Shown here: positions 1 through 9,150 of the stretch, piece by piece | How positions within the stretch are numbered: position 1 is the stretch's first letter | Layout: each line of letters begins with the position of its first letter | NCBI GenBank assembly: GCA_006937955.1 | Contig: SSNP01000173.1 | Coordinates: 90,248 to 154,247 of the forward strand | DNA length: 64,000 bases | Reading direction: 5' to 3' | DNA from: Pachypanchax playfairii | Lineage: Eukaryota > Chordata > Actinopteri > Cyprinodontiformes > Aplocheilidae | Made by a program: the position numbers and the translations under genes | The notes under the pieces: generated by a model | The model's input: the letters and a program-made list of their open reading frames with translations, nothing else | Databases searched by the model: none | Told to the model about the DNA's origin: nothing

Positions 1-65
1 TCAACTATGAGAGACAAAATGAGGAAAAAAAATCCAGAAAATCACATTGTCTGATTTTTAAAGAA

Positions 66-71
66 TTTATT
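66..71 (-). terminator. AATAAA polyadenylation signal inside the Tc1 element
   Basis: On the minus strand AATAAA occurs about 50 bases after the transposase stop. It is probably the element's own signal. If the joint at 1111 is real, it would also be the first obvious signal downstream of ppcs in this window. Confidence 0.4.
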
Positions 72-120
72 TGCAAATTATGGTGGAAAATAAGTATTTG
101 GTCAATAACAAAAGTTAATC

Positions 121-1110
121 TCAATACTTTGTTATATAGCCTTTGTTGGCAATGACAGAGGTCAAACGTTTTCTGTAAGTCTTCACAAGGTTTTCACACA
201 CTGTTGCTGGTATTTTGGCCCATTCCTCCATGCAGATCTCCTCTAGAGCAGTGATGTTTTGGGGCTGACGCTGGGCAACACGGACTTTCAACTCCCTCCA
301 GAGATTTTCTATGGGGTTGAGATCTGGAGACTGGCTAGGCCACTCCAGGACCTTGAAATGCTTCTTACGAAGCCACTCCTTCGTTGCCCGGGCGGTGTGT
401 TTGGGATCATTGTCATGCTGAAAGACCCAGCCACGTCTCATTTTCAATGCCCTTGCTGATGGAAGGAGGTTTTCACTCAAAATCTTACGATACATGGCCC
501 CATTCATTCTTTCCTTTACACGGATCAGTCGTCCTGGTCCCCTTGCAGAAAAACAGCCCCAAAGCATGATGTTTCCACCCCCATGCTTTACAGTAGGTAT
601 GGTGTTCTTTGGATCCAACTCAGCATTCTTTCCCCTCCAAACACGACAAGTTGAGTTTCTACCAAAAAGTTCTATTTTGGTTTCATCTGACCATATGATG
701 TTCTCCCAATCCTCTTCTGGATCATCCAAATGCTCTCTAGCAAACCGCAGACGGGCCTGGACGTGTCCTGGCTTCAGCAGGGGGACACGTCTGGCACTGC
801 AGGATTTGAGTCCCTGGCAGCGTAGTGTGTTACTGATGGTAGCCTTTGTTACTTTGGTCCCAGCTCTCTGCAGGTCATTCACTAGGTCCCTCCGTGTGGT
901 TCTGGGATTTTTGCTCACCGTTCTTGTGATCATTTTGACCCCACGGGGTGAGATCTTGCGTGGAGCCCCAGATCGAGGGAGATTATCAGTGGTCTTGTAT
1001 GTCTTCCATTTTCTAATAATTGCTCCCACAGTTGATTTCTTCACACCAAGCTGCTTACCTATTGCAGATTCAGTCTTCCCAGCCTGGTGAAGGTCTACAA
1101 TTTTGTTTCT
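121..1110 (-). CDS. Tc1-like transposase (DD34E), 5'-partial
   Basis: This is a cut-and-paste transposase of the Tc1/mariner superfamily, which acts in the nucleus by binding its own terminal repeats. The frame is open from 1110 down to the stop at 121-123, about 329 residues; full-length relatives have about 340, so only some ten N-terminal residues are missing. The N-terminal part has helix-turn-helix-like sequence (SAIGKQLGVKKSTVGAIIRK), then a GAPRKISPR hinge. Catalytic residues are visible in WSDETK, HDNDPKHT and NPIENLW, with 34 residues between the second Asp and the Glu. The C-terminus ends NKGYITKY. A 307-residue reading starting at 1044 depends on a GTG codon and is not a true start, because the same frame continues upstream with RNKIVDLHQAGKTE. 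There is no frameshift, so the copy could be functional if the missing end exists. Confidence 0.92.
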   Translation of the reverse strand, partial: RNKIVDLHQAGKTESAIGKQLGVKKSTVGAIIRKWKTYKTTDNLPRSGAPRKISPRGVKMITRTVSKNPRTTRRDLVNDLQRAGTKVTKATISNTLRCQGLKSCSARRVPLLKPGHVQARLRFAREHLDDPEEDWENIIWSDETKIELFGRNSTCRVWRGKNAELDPKNTIPTVKHGGGNIMLWGCFSARGPGRLIRVKERMNGAMYRKILSENLLPSARALKMRRGWVFQHDNDPKHTARATKEWLRKKHFKVLEWPSQSPDLNPIENLWRELKVRVAQRQPQNITALEEICMEEWAKIPATVCENLVKTYRKRLTSVIANKGYITKY

Positions 1111-1111
1111 N
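1111..1111. other. Single ambiguous base (N) at the Tc1/ppcs joint
   Basis: The N falls exactly where the transposon stops, 17 bases short of the ppcs stop codon. This probably marks a closed or size-unknown assembly gap, so both the truncation of the transposon and the short ppcs 3' UTR may be artefacts. Confidence 0.8.
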
Positions 1112-1128
1112 TGTTTCCATCAACCAGC

Positions 1129-1446
1129 TCATTGCATGATGAACTTGGTGTGCGCCGCCGTCAGGTTGCTCACTATCCTCTCCTCTATCTCCACCTCGTT
1201 CTTCACCTCCTCCTCGGTGAGGATCAGCTCAGCCTGAGTCTCCGGGGTCACCACCACCACGTAACCCCGTCTGGTGTCCAGCACGTTGGCCACGACCGCC
1301 TGGTGCCTGTAAGCCTCCAGGGCCCGACGAGCCTTGTCCAGCAGGATGGAAGCGTCTGTCTCCAGCTTGAAGGAAATGACGAACGCTTGAGGAGCCCAGT
1401 CCTTCACCAGAGGGGAGAGGATCTTAGGGACCATCTTCATGCTGAG
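1129..1446 (-). CDS. ppcs: ppcs last coding exon
   Basis: The acceptor CCCTTCAG|CTCAGCATG at 1447/1446 adds Leu-Ser before the MKMVPKIL that an ORF search would take as a start. The exon encodes the C-terminal third (KDWAPQAF, SFKLETD, VVVANVLDTR, EEVKNEVEIEERIV) and ends with TGA at 1131-1129. Confidence 0.95.
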   Translation of the reverse strand, partial: LSMKMVPKILSPLVKDWAPQAFVISFKLETDASILLDKARRALEAYRHQAVVANVLDTRRGYVVVVTPETQAELILTEEEVKNEVEIEERIVSNLTAAHTKFIMQ

Positions 1447-4400
1447 CTGAAGGGAAGAAAAAAAGCAGGAGGAGGTCTGTGAGGCGGCGTATGGATCATT
1501 TCTAGATAAAAACGAGAGAAAATATTTTCCACAGAATCTTTATATTAATATAATTGCAAAAGGTTGAAAGAGGAAATACCTATTAGCATCAAACTAGTCT
1601 GAATATCTAGTTGTAATGTCACAAACTCCGCCCCCTTAACTGGTTCTTCTGATGTCCTCAGACAGAAAACTAACTTCCCTCTAAAACTAAGCTGCTCCAT
1701 TAGGCTGAAGAACATTTATCATGTTGTACTTGGAGTAAAATGAGCCACGGGGCTTCTGCACCTTCCCAAAATCGAATTCAAGAACTTTCAAGATGAACTT
1801 TAGGGAGTTCAGATTACTTTTAAACTGCCGTTATTTAGTCAAAGTAGTGAGATTTACTTCATCACGACATGAAATCAATTAATAATTTGTCAAAGTTCCT
1901 TAAAAAAGGAGTTAAATGACATCATGGTCACTAAATCATTGATTTTATATGCAATCATAAATATTTCTAATGGGTCTTTCTGGTACATGTTTTCTCTGTT
2001 TGCACAGTTCATTTCATAAATGGGGAACTTTTGGCATATAGCTGAGAAGCACATGGTTAAGTATCCTGAATGCTGACTGGCTCAGTGCAGCAGTAGATTC
2101 TGCTTCGTGTTAGCAGCACCAACGCGTTTCACTGTATAAAGAAACACAAAACCACCACGATCGAGGAGAGATCAATGTATATCTAATGTCAAACAACCTA
2201 CATTTTAAAAATCATTCAAAATGAAAAGTCAACTTTCAGGGAGTTTATTATTTTAGATAAAATACTTAAACTATTTAAGATAAAATCAATCCAGGTCATG
2301 AAAAAAAATCACATATTCAAATTAAAAGGGACAGAGAAGCTTTAATAAATTATTGAAACCCTTTGAAATGAAAACTTAAATCATTAAATCAGATTTATCA
2401 CATTAGTCCAATTCTGGTTTTATTCACTTTATCCAAAATTCCAGAATCAGTTTTGAAAGTTTGGAAATATCACATTAAAAATTAAATCATTTTAAAAGTA
2501 TTTTAATGGATGTTTTCATTCCTGGAACTTGTTGGAAACGAGTCTGATTTGATTTAGAACATAATACATGTTTATTGTAATGATTCAAAAATGTAAAAAG
2601 AAAAAAATTAATGTCACATACAGATGTGACATGAAATCATTGTTGCAACAAAGTACACGTGTAACTACTTGGGTTAAAGGTTTTGACTGATTGGAAGAAT
2701 GTGACCTTTGACCCTTATGTTTCAGCCTGTGGCACGTTTTCTAAACAGAACAGCAAGTTTGAAGTTTGTTGGGAGGCGAGAGAAAAATATCCTTCTAGTG
2801 TCACGTTACAGCCCCCAAAAAAAACAAAAACCATCACAATGTGAATGTTCAACAAAAAACATACAGTTAAAGCTGCTATACTTCATTTGCATAACAAATT
2901 AGCTTAACATGTTTTTTTCATGCCCATTATAAACGTTTTAACACAGCATGAATAAAAATATGTTGTGAAGATTTAAAAAAAAATGAAAAAAAATAAATAA
3001 ATAATTAAGTGGTTCTCCTGTATTTGTCTAAAAACATCAACCAATCAAATGGTTCGGTCCAAAAGGAATGATTGGACAGTCTCTCCAGTCATACGGACTT
3101 CCGCTTTTATTTGGCTTCTGTGCTCCTAAAAAACTGAGACATATTACGGTAGAACACCACTGCTGGGAGTGTTCGCCGCTCTACCGTGTCACAACAGGAG
3201 AAACAGCCGCCGGCTGGTTCCGCGTCAGGTTCAGGACAAAGTAACAATTAATGTTAGTTGTTTGTTGTTATATTGTTTTCACTCACCGGTGATTCTACCG
3301 TGTTACGGAACTTGAATGAACTGCAGACTAGTGTCTTGCACTCGATTGTCTTCTGGGGCTACGCGTGTTTCCAAACCTGAGGGGGCGTGGCTTAGGAATT
3401 CTACCCGACGGGAGGGGCGAGAGTTCTGTGACTTAGTTGACAGTCTAAGCTAGGCTATTTGAAATCAGGGATATCAGCTATAAGTTGATGTTTTTGTCTG
3501 GAGTTGGTGAATAAACTCAGGAAATCAAACCGAATAGGACGTCTACGGTTCCAAATGTGAAACACCCACATGGTTTTCATCCAGAACTTCATTCAGTTTA
3601 TTCACTTAAATAAAATTAAAAAAAATGTCCTGTATTTGTATAGCGCTTTTCTAGTCATTCAGATCACTCAAAGCGCTTTAACACTACAAGGTTTTGCATT
3701 CACCCATTCACACAACCCGATATATGTAAACCAGGGGGAGAGGGTAGGGGCTAACACTCACACAACCCGATACGCAGATCGGGGGGCAACATGGGGTTCA
3801 CATGTGGCGGTGGAAGCCGGGATCAATCCACCAACCTTCAAATTGGAGGACGACCGCTCTAACCACTGAGCCACAGCCTCTCTCATGTCAGAGAGTTTCC
3901 TGAATTTGCCACGACACTAACTCAAAGGTGCCCTGCCATAAAAAAAAAGTTGACTATTTTAGCTCCACAGATGCTCTTTGTTTCATACTTGGTGTGAAAA
4001 TTGCTCAATAACGTCTCTGTTTTCTTCATATAAAGGAGGCAGGTGCAGGAAGGTGTATTAAACTGGATGAGTGGGAAGGGCCAGAGTTCAGTGTGAACAA
4101 ATAAAAACCTTTTGGATGTTACACAGTGATAAAAAAGGGGGATTAAATATGATAACAGGTCATGCAGATGTTACTGATGTTCGGGGCACATTGGACATGA
4201 TCTCACAAGCATATCTGCACTAGGTTTTGGTCAGTTCACTGAATGTTGGGTAACTTCAGCCCTATAAAGGTTAAAATACATGAACAGGAGGATTGATGGA
4301 CTCACTTGAAGAGGCCCGTTGGAAGACTGGATTTTGTGTTCAGGCATCTCTGATGCTGGGATGTAAAAATCAGACACAGCTGCCGCCAAATAAAACATGG

Positions 4401-5007
4401 CATTTGATCCTAAGAAGAAAACAAACACATATTAGACGCTGTCTGATCGTCAACCTGGAAATGATTAGAAATGCGCACCTATCGTGTTGAGCGCCTGTGC
4501 CGCTGCTTTGAGTAGATGCAGATACTCTGACAGAGTGTTAAACTCGATGGGCAGAAGGAGTCCATCGTCCTTCACTTCCTGATATCGCTTCAGTACTTTA
4601 GAGATGTTTGGAAGCATCTGCTGGTTAACCACCACTTCACCTGCTGCTCCCTCTCCACCTCTGAGCTGCAGGGCATCCAGCATGTTGATGGTTAAAAACA
4701 TCCTGGTGTACGGGTAGAGAGAGCGATGCCGGTGCAGGAAAATGACAGCGTAGCCGTGTTCTATGAAGTATTCTGCAGAGGTGGCTCCTCGTCTGCCGCT
4801 GCTGAAGTTATCGAGGAATCGAACGGTGCGGGACTCGAGGGGAACTTTGGTGCCTCCAGATGTGATGAGGACTACCCGGCGGCCTGCTGCGGCGTGACAC
4901 CTGGCAAAAGCTGTCATCTTCTCCTTAACTTCCTCAACGTGGGAGGGAACGGCAAACTCTTCCGCCAACTTCCCATCAATGGAAGATATTCTGGGCACGG
5001 CCATCAT
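1129..5007 (-). CDS. ppcs: Phosphopantothenoylcysteine synthetase (PPCS), three coding exons
   Basis: The enzyme joins 4'-phosphopantothenate to cysteine using a nucleoside triphosphate, the second step from pantothenate to coenzyme A; it is a cytosolic homodimer in animals. The coding sequence joins 5007-4479, 4409-4306 and 1446-1129, giving 316 residues; human PPCS has 311. The frame is kept across both introns. Family motifs, by residue: RRVVLITSGGTKVPLE (43-58) and VRFLDNFSSGRRGATSAE (62-79) for nucleotide and substrate binding, MFYLAAAVSDFYIP (181-194) at the dimer active site, MPEHKIQSS, and VKDWAPQAFVISFKLETD with a downstream VVVAN. It ends at TGA 1131-1129. The start is ATGATGG; the second ATG has the better Kozak context. 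Its neighbour is foxj3, head to head, and the 3' side abuts a Tc1 transposon. Confidence 0.97.
3010..3560. repeat. Unidentified CpG-rich, repeat-like block in the ppcs intron
   Basis: The intron is AT-rich, but this stretch has many CpGs (around 3165-3300 and 3360-3430), a GGGGGCGTGGC box near 3382, and an AATAAA near 3512. It resembles an inserted promoter-bearing sequence such as a solo LTR or a MITE. I could not find clear terminal repeats or a target duplication, so the class is open. Confidence 0.3.
3620..3890. repeat. Dispersed teleost repeat
   Basis: The sequence has the wording of a repeat seen very often in fish genomes: TTGTATAGCGCTTTTCTAG near the start, CATTCACCCATTCACAC in the middle, and CGACCGCTCTAACCACTGAG at the end. 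It also has an internal near-repeat of ACACAACCCGATA (3713 and 3760). The 99-codon frame through it is not a gene. Confidence 0.6.
3900..4045. repeat. Fragment of the TTAA-type MITE family found at 38054-38632
   Basis: The stretch TTTTAGCTCCACAG followed by a TTCATA...GGTGTGAAAA block at about 3957-4001 aligns with 38096-38140 of the larger element. Ends are missing, so only a piece remains. Confidence 0.55.
4306..4409 (-). CDS. ppcs: ppcs coding exon 2 (104 bp)
   Basis: The acceptor is TTCTTAG|GATCAAATG and the donor is CTTCAA|GTGAGT. The exon encodes SNAMFYLAAAVSDFYIP through HKIQSSNGPLQ, the most conserved block of the family. An ORF reading that starts MFVFFL includes intron bases and is not real. 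Confidence 0.95.
4479..5007 (-). CDS. ppcs: ppcs coding exon 1
   Basis: This exon holds codons 1-176 plus one base. The ATG follows directly on a pyrimidine-rich tract ending in CAG (minus strand 5010-5008), so the start codon sits at the very 5' edge of a spliced exon and a 5' UTR exon must lie upstream. The donor is GATAG|GTGCGC at 4479/4478. The split Gly codon is completed by GA of the next exon. Confidence 0.95.
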
Positions 5008-6379
5008 CTGACGAGAGAGAGGAGAAGCTTCACGTCTGATTCAGACCATTAAAACAGAATCAATCATCTGAGACTAATTTGAAACATGAAAATGAAATGA
5101 AATGAAAAATACTTTATTTATCCCAGAAGGGAAATTCAACGTTGTAGTAGTTTTTTTTTTGTCCAACAATAAAAACAACAATGAAGACAACAATACAATA
5201 ATAACAATCAAGGTCTGTTCTTGTTGTGGAGGCTAATGGCTGCAGGCAGGAATGATCTTTTGTATCTTTCGGTCTTGCATCGAAAACATGTGATCAATTT
5301 CATGTTGAGTGCAATAACCTCCCTGTGCATTGTGAAGGATGATGATTTCTGGACAAGGTGTCTATTTAATCGAATTGTATTTATTATTTGTTTATTTTTA
5401 TTCATTGTTATTATCTCATTTCCTCATGGGAATTAATGAGGCATTACACAATTGAATTATAAATTAGAATAAACCAATGTTTCAGTTTATGGAAGGATTA
5501 AACAGGGTTTTCAACCCAAACATGAAGACAGAAGCAAAGAGTAATAAAAATAAGGGTTTAAATTGAATCCCAGCATCATGTGTCAGACTGTATGAAGGAC
5601 ATGTGAGTATTTAGAAGAGGCATGTTTAAATAACGCTGCTGTTAATAAACCAGAGAAGGCAGGAAAAAGACAAAACGGGATTCTAAAGAAGAAACAGTCT
5701 GATTTTTAGTTTTTTTTCAAACTGCAAAACTTCGATTATTAACTACTATTTGTTATTTTTATTTTATATATTCTGTTTATAACACAGTATATTGTTTATA
5801 TAACCCAGAACCCTGAAGGAGATTCAAGGACTTTAGTATGTCCAGAACATTAGGATGCAAATGCAGCAGTTACAATGTCTAAAGTAAAAATTATTTGACT
5901 GGATTACTAATAAGTTTTAAAATAAACAGGAAGTTATTTGCACTGATGCATCAACACGTCAATATGTCAAATAAAAACTACAGAATGGCTAAAGGTCTGA
6001 CAACTTGTTTGGTGACTGTGACAGCATTAATTTATTTTCAATCAACATGGTGGAGGAAGTCTGTAACAAACTTTAGTCCCGTTGCCTAAATAAACACTGA
6101 CATACTTCCAGCTTTATGAAACATTATTTTACACCATAAATATCAACTGCAGTGGCGTCCGACCAAAGTTCACAGCAGCACCCTGCACGTAATATTCTGA
6201 GTTTACAAAAACTCAGGGTTGAGACTTCACAGATACAGTTATGAGTTACAAAAAATATTAACTCTCCCTTCAGACAAACGACTTCTCGGACTTACTTATT
6301 TATATTTACCAGGTATGTATCGGTTAAAATGACGCTCATGCAACAACTTTATTACAACATAAAGCACCGAAATACTTAC
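5008..6379 (-). other. ppcs: ppcs intron 1 (5' UTR intron)
   Basis: The intron lies between the donor at 6380/6379 and the acceptor CAG at 5010-5008. Apart from a LINE fragment at about 5095-5385 I see nothing coding in it. Confidence 0.6.
5095..5385 (-). mobile_element. LINE 3' fragment
   Basis: On the plus strand it opens with AATACTTTATTTATCCCAGA, the reverse complement of a LINE tail common in fish. The minus strand reads a C-terminal peptide RCKTERYKRSFLPAAISLHN, typical of the end of the reverse-transcriptase ORF of CR1/Rex-like elements. Only the extreme 3' end of the element is present. Confidence 0.6.
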
Positions 6380-6510
6380 AGGTAAAACTGTAAAATGTCC
6401 TGCAGTTCTAGGATTTGAGTCAGTTCCACAACAACTTGTGCACTTCCTGAACGCTGCAACACTCTGGGGTTACTATAAACACAGTGAAAAAGCTGTCAGC
6501 GCCCACCAGT
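6380..6510 (-). promoter_or_regulatory. ppcs: Probable ppcs first (non-coding) exon and promoter
   Basis: Coding exon 1 begins at a splice acceptor, so an upstream exon is required. The best donor is TTTTACCT|GTAAGTATTTC on the minus strand, giving an exon end at 6380. Just upstream is an ETS-type site TCAGGAAGTG (6450-6441), common at housekeeping promoters. The transcription start is not defined; a tract of AAAAT repeats begins at 6547. Confidence 0.5.
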
Positions 6511-6546
6511 GGCACCAAGCGTCACCGAAGCACTCTGCTCACCCTC

Positions 6547-6642
6547 AAATAAAATAAAATAAAATAAAATAAAATAAAATAAAATAAAATAAAATAAAAT
6601 AAAATAAAATAAAACAAAACAAAATAAAATAAAATAAAATAA
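6547..6642. repeat. (AAAAT)n microsatellite, about 19 units
   Basis: Pure pentamer array with two AAAAC variant units near 6611-6620. It lies immediately upstream of the presumed ppcs promoter and is likely length-polymorphic. Confidence 0.95.
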
Positions 6643-8349
6643 TGATAGATAGAAATCCTCAAACCTTACATATAAAACAGCCAGTTCCAGCTGTTGTTGT
6701 TCTTGTCCTTGTTATTTTCAGCCAGACCCCTCTCGTTATTTTGGATGTTTATTCCTTCACTAAACTTCAGAAATTGTCAACTTGCAGTTTTTATAATAAC
6801 CGACAGATGGCGCTGTCGAATTACAGATTCTGTATAACTGACATTAATAACACATGAAAAGTTTAACAGTTGAAATGAACCTGATTCATTTGTTGCTTTT
6901 TTACATGAATGTTTTTTACCCTGCTCATTTATAGACCTGTTACTGAATGTAAAAAAAATGGAGTCTGTAAATTTTAGTGTGTAAAAAGGAAACAAACTGA
7001 TTCCAGAGGTGGTGACAGTCAGAACACAAACAACACACAATGACCTGAGAGCTGAAACACTCATTATCACATGTAGGACTTCATTTAAAAGTGTCTTCTC
7101 ACTTTAATGATATGCTTTCTGGACATTTTCCACTTCAAATGCAATGCTGACATGAAAATATTTGCAATTATCATATATTTACAATAGCCTATTTAGATTA
7201 ACGGTTTTATTTATATTTTTAAATGTATATTCATACCCTCAAAAAATACATAATACCACTTATCAGATGTATCTAAACCAAATTTTTACAAACACTGTAA
7301 CAACAACATTTTTTTTTTATTGAAACAAATGGCTGACAAGAAAATCCTTTTGTATACCTGAAAAAAACCCTCTAAAATCAGTAATTATTCCATCAGGGTT
7401 AAAATACAGATAGTAAAAAGGTAACAACAAATTCTCTACATGACTTTGGTAATTCTTCTCTATTTTTAATGCTATAACAAACCAGAATTTCTTGTGTTTT
7501 TTCTGTAGACACAACTTCTTCAAAGGTAATCTGATTATTATTGTTAAATAAATAATTGCACATTAATAGCAATAAAATGAACACATGAAGAGAAAAGGCT
7601 TTGCAGACTCAAATATTTGTACTGTGTTTTTTCTTCCTGACATCCTCCGTGTATTTTTTTTCCTGGTATCTGAGGCAGTTTTTAGACTAAATAATCTCAA
7701 ACTGTCAATAATTTGATTTGACTAAACAATAGGAAAAAAAGAACAAGAATAATGTTTTGACATGTTTCTTTCTGGAAGTCCAACGTTTAGTTAAACATTT
7801 AAATCAAATGAACTGAACATTTTAATCACGTTAAACTAGATTTTCATTTTCATTTTTCCAAGCAGTTGTGAGATCACTAATCCCAAGAAACTTACCTGAA
7901 AGAAATACTTATCTGTTTTATTGGGATGATTTACAAATGAATCAGTTTTCAGAATTCAACCAAACAAATGCACAAATTTACACAGCAATTAAAGTTTTAC
8001 ATTAAATAATGTAGACAGAAAACAAATTTTTTTCACAAAGCACAATTTTGCTCCTTCACTATTATTATGAAGAATAAATAATATTTTTGCATATTTTATT
8101 GAGTGACCGATTGATGTCTAAAGCATTATTTAATTCTTCAGTCATGACTGACTGTATGCAGAGGTTTTTAGACATTATATATATATTTACTCATTTGTTC
8201 TACTGTTTTCTGTAATGGCCTGTTCCACTCTGCTGTTTCACTTCTACAATTAAATGGTTCTGTCTTACATCATAAGTCACGTCAGGTTACAGTCGCTCAC
8301 AATTATCTCTAAATACAGCTGTTGTATTGATCACTTTATTGATTGAGTC
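6643..8349. other. Intergenic spacer between ppcs and foxj3
   Basis: AT-rich sequence with no supported gene. Short open frames here (for example 6777-7070 minus) have biased composition and no recognisable family. Nothing else is seen. Confidence 0.7.
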
Positions 8350-9150
8350 GCAGCCATTTCTGCGAGCTGTTTCCATTGCGGGCGTGAGCATTCAACCGCG
8401 CTAGTTTCTGTGGCGGCAGGCGTGGTGAGAGAGGGGGGAACCTTCATGTGCGTCGTCATATGTGAAAGTAGTTCCGGGCACTTAACCTAAACGGGGGGGA
8501 GAGTCCCGGATGTTGCCTCGAACGGGAGAAGGCGGAGAAGCCGAAGAGGGACGCCACGGCACCGCAGGCACACCGGTGAAGCTCTGTGTACAGGACAACA
8601 AGAACACAAGGCGCTCTTGGAGGGGGGAGGACTCTCTGTCTGAAGAGTAGAAGGTAGAAGAAACGGGACACGGTTACTCTGAAACTACCGTGAGGATTAC
8701 CGAGCGTCTCTGCTGCTTTCACCCAGAGTAAGTGAGCTATACGGGAACCGAAGTTGAACTAAGGCCCGTGAAATGGTCGACTTTAACGGGGAAGTGAGCT
8801 GCAGTGAAGTTCTGGGGATTGAGCCCGATGTGCAGGCCGAGGCACCAAGCTTTTTGTTCGCTGTTGTGGGGCGTGCGGTGGTTTTTACACTTATTTAAAT
8901 ATCTTTATAATGTGGTGAGTGTTTGTAACCCGGACGCTGCGCTGTAACTCTCCAGAGTTGACAGCATTAGCCTGCTAGCAGCACCGTGTGCAACCGGTGA
9001 CAACTGACAGGGCAACTTTGACAGCCAGCTAGCCTGCTGTGGAAGGCGGCTAACTTGTGTTGAGCTTTGTCGGCGCTTGTTCAAGTATTAGATGGGCTTC
9101 TGTTTTCCTGGCGTTAGGAGGATTTAACGACCTACCTCAAACCTCCAGCA
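8350..9150 (+). promoter_or_regulatory. foxj3: CpG-rich promoter region of foxj3
   Basis: GC and CpG density rise sharply from about 8360 and fall again after about 9150, unlike everything around them. The block encloses the presumed first exon and its donor. This is the usual form of a broad promoter of a widely expressed regulator. Confidence 0.65.
8440..8727 (+). other. foxj3: Probable foxj3 non-coding exon 1
   Basis: The first coding exon of foxj3 has a splice acceptor 169 bases before its ATG, so an upstream 5' UTR exon is required. The best candidate ends at TTCACCCAGA|GTAAGTGAG (8727/8728), a near-perfect donor inside the CpG-rich block. The 5' limit is a guess. Another donor-like GGTGAGTG at about 8912 could give an alternative exon end. 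Confidence 0.55.

Larger units (their letters stand above)
1..1110 (-). mobile_element. Tc1-like DNA transposon, incomplete at both window edge and N
   Basis: The minus strand carries a Tc1/mariner transposase frame (121-1110) followed by an A/T-rich 3' non-coding part (1-120) with an AATAAA signal. The 3' terminal inverted repeat is not seen and presumably lies before base 1. The 5' terminal repeat and the first codons are missing because the element stops at the ambiguous base at 1111. The frame has no stop or frameshift over about 330 codons, which suggests a fairly young copy. The element points the same way as the neighbouring ppcs gene. Confidence 0.93.
1447..4305 (-). other. ppcs: ppcs intron 2 (2.9 kb)
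   Basis: This intron is AT-rich and contains no coding sequence. It holds a CpG-rich block at about 3160-3470, a dispersed repeat at about 3620-3890, and a MITE fragment at about 3900-4045, each listed separately. I see nothing definite in 1500-3000. Confidence 0.85.

Noticed and set aside
494..1090. 198-codon plus-strand frame
   Set aside because: It lies entirely antisense to the Tc1 transposase and has no family resemblance.
1087..1482. 131-codon plus-strand frame across the N
   Set aside because: It is antisense to the last ppcs exon and crosses an ambiguous base.
4726..5052. 108-codon plus-strand frame
   Set aside because: It is antisense to ppcs coding exon 1.
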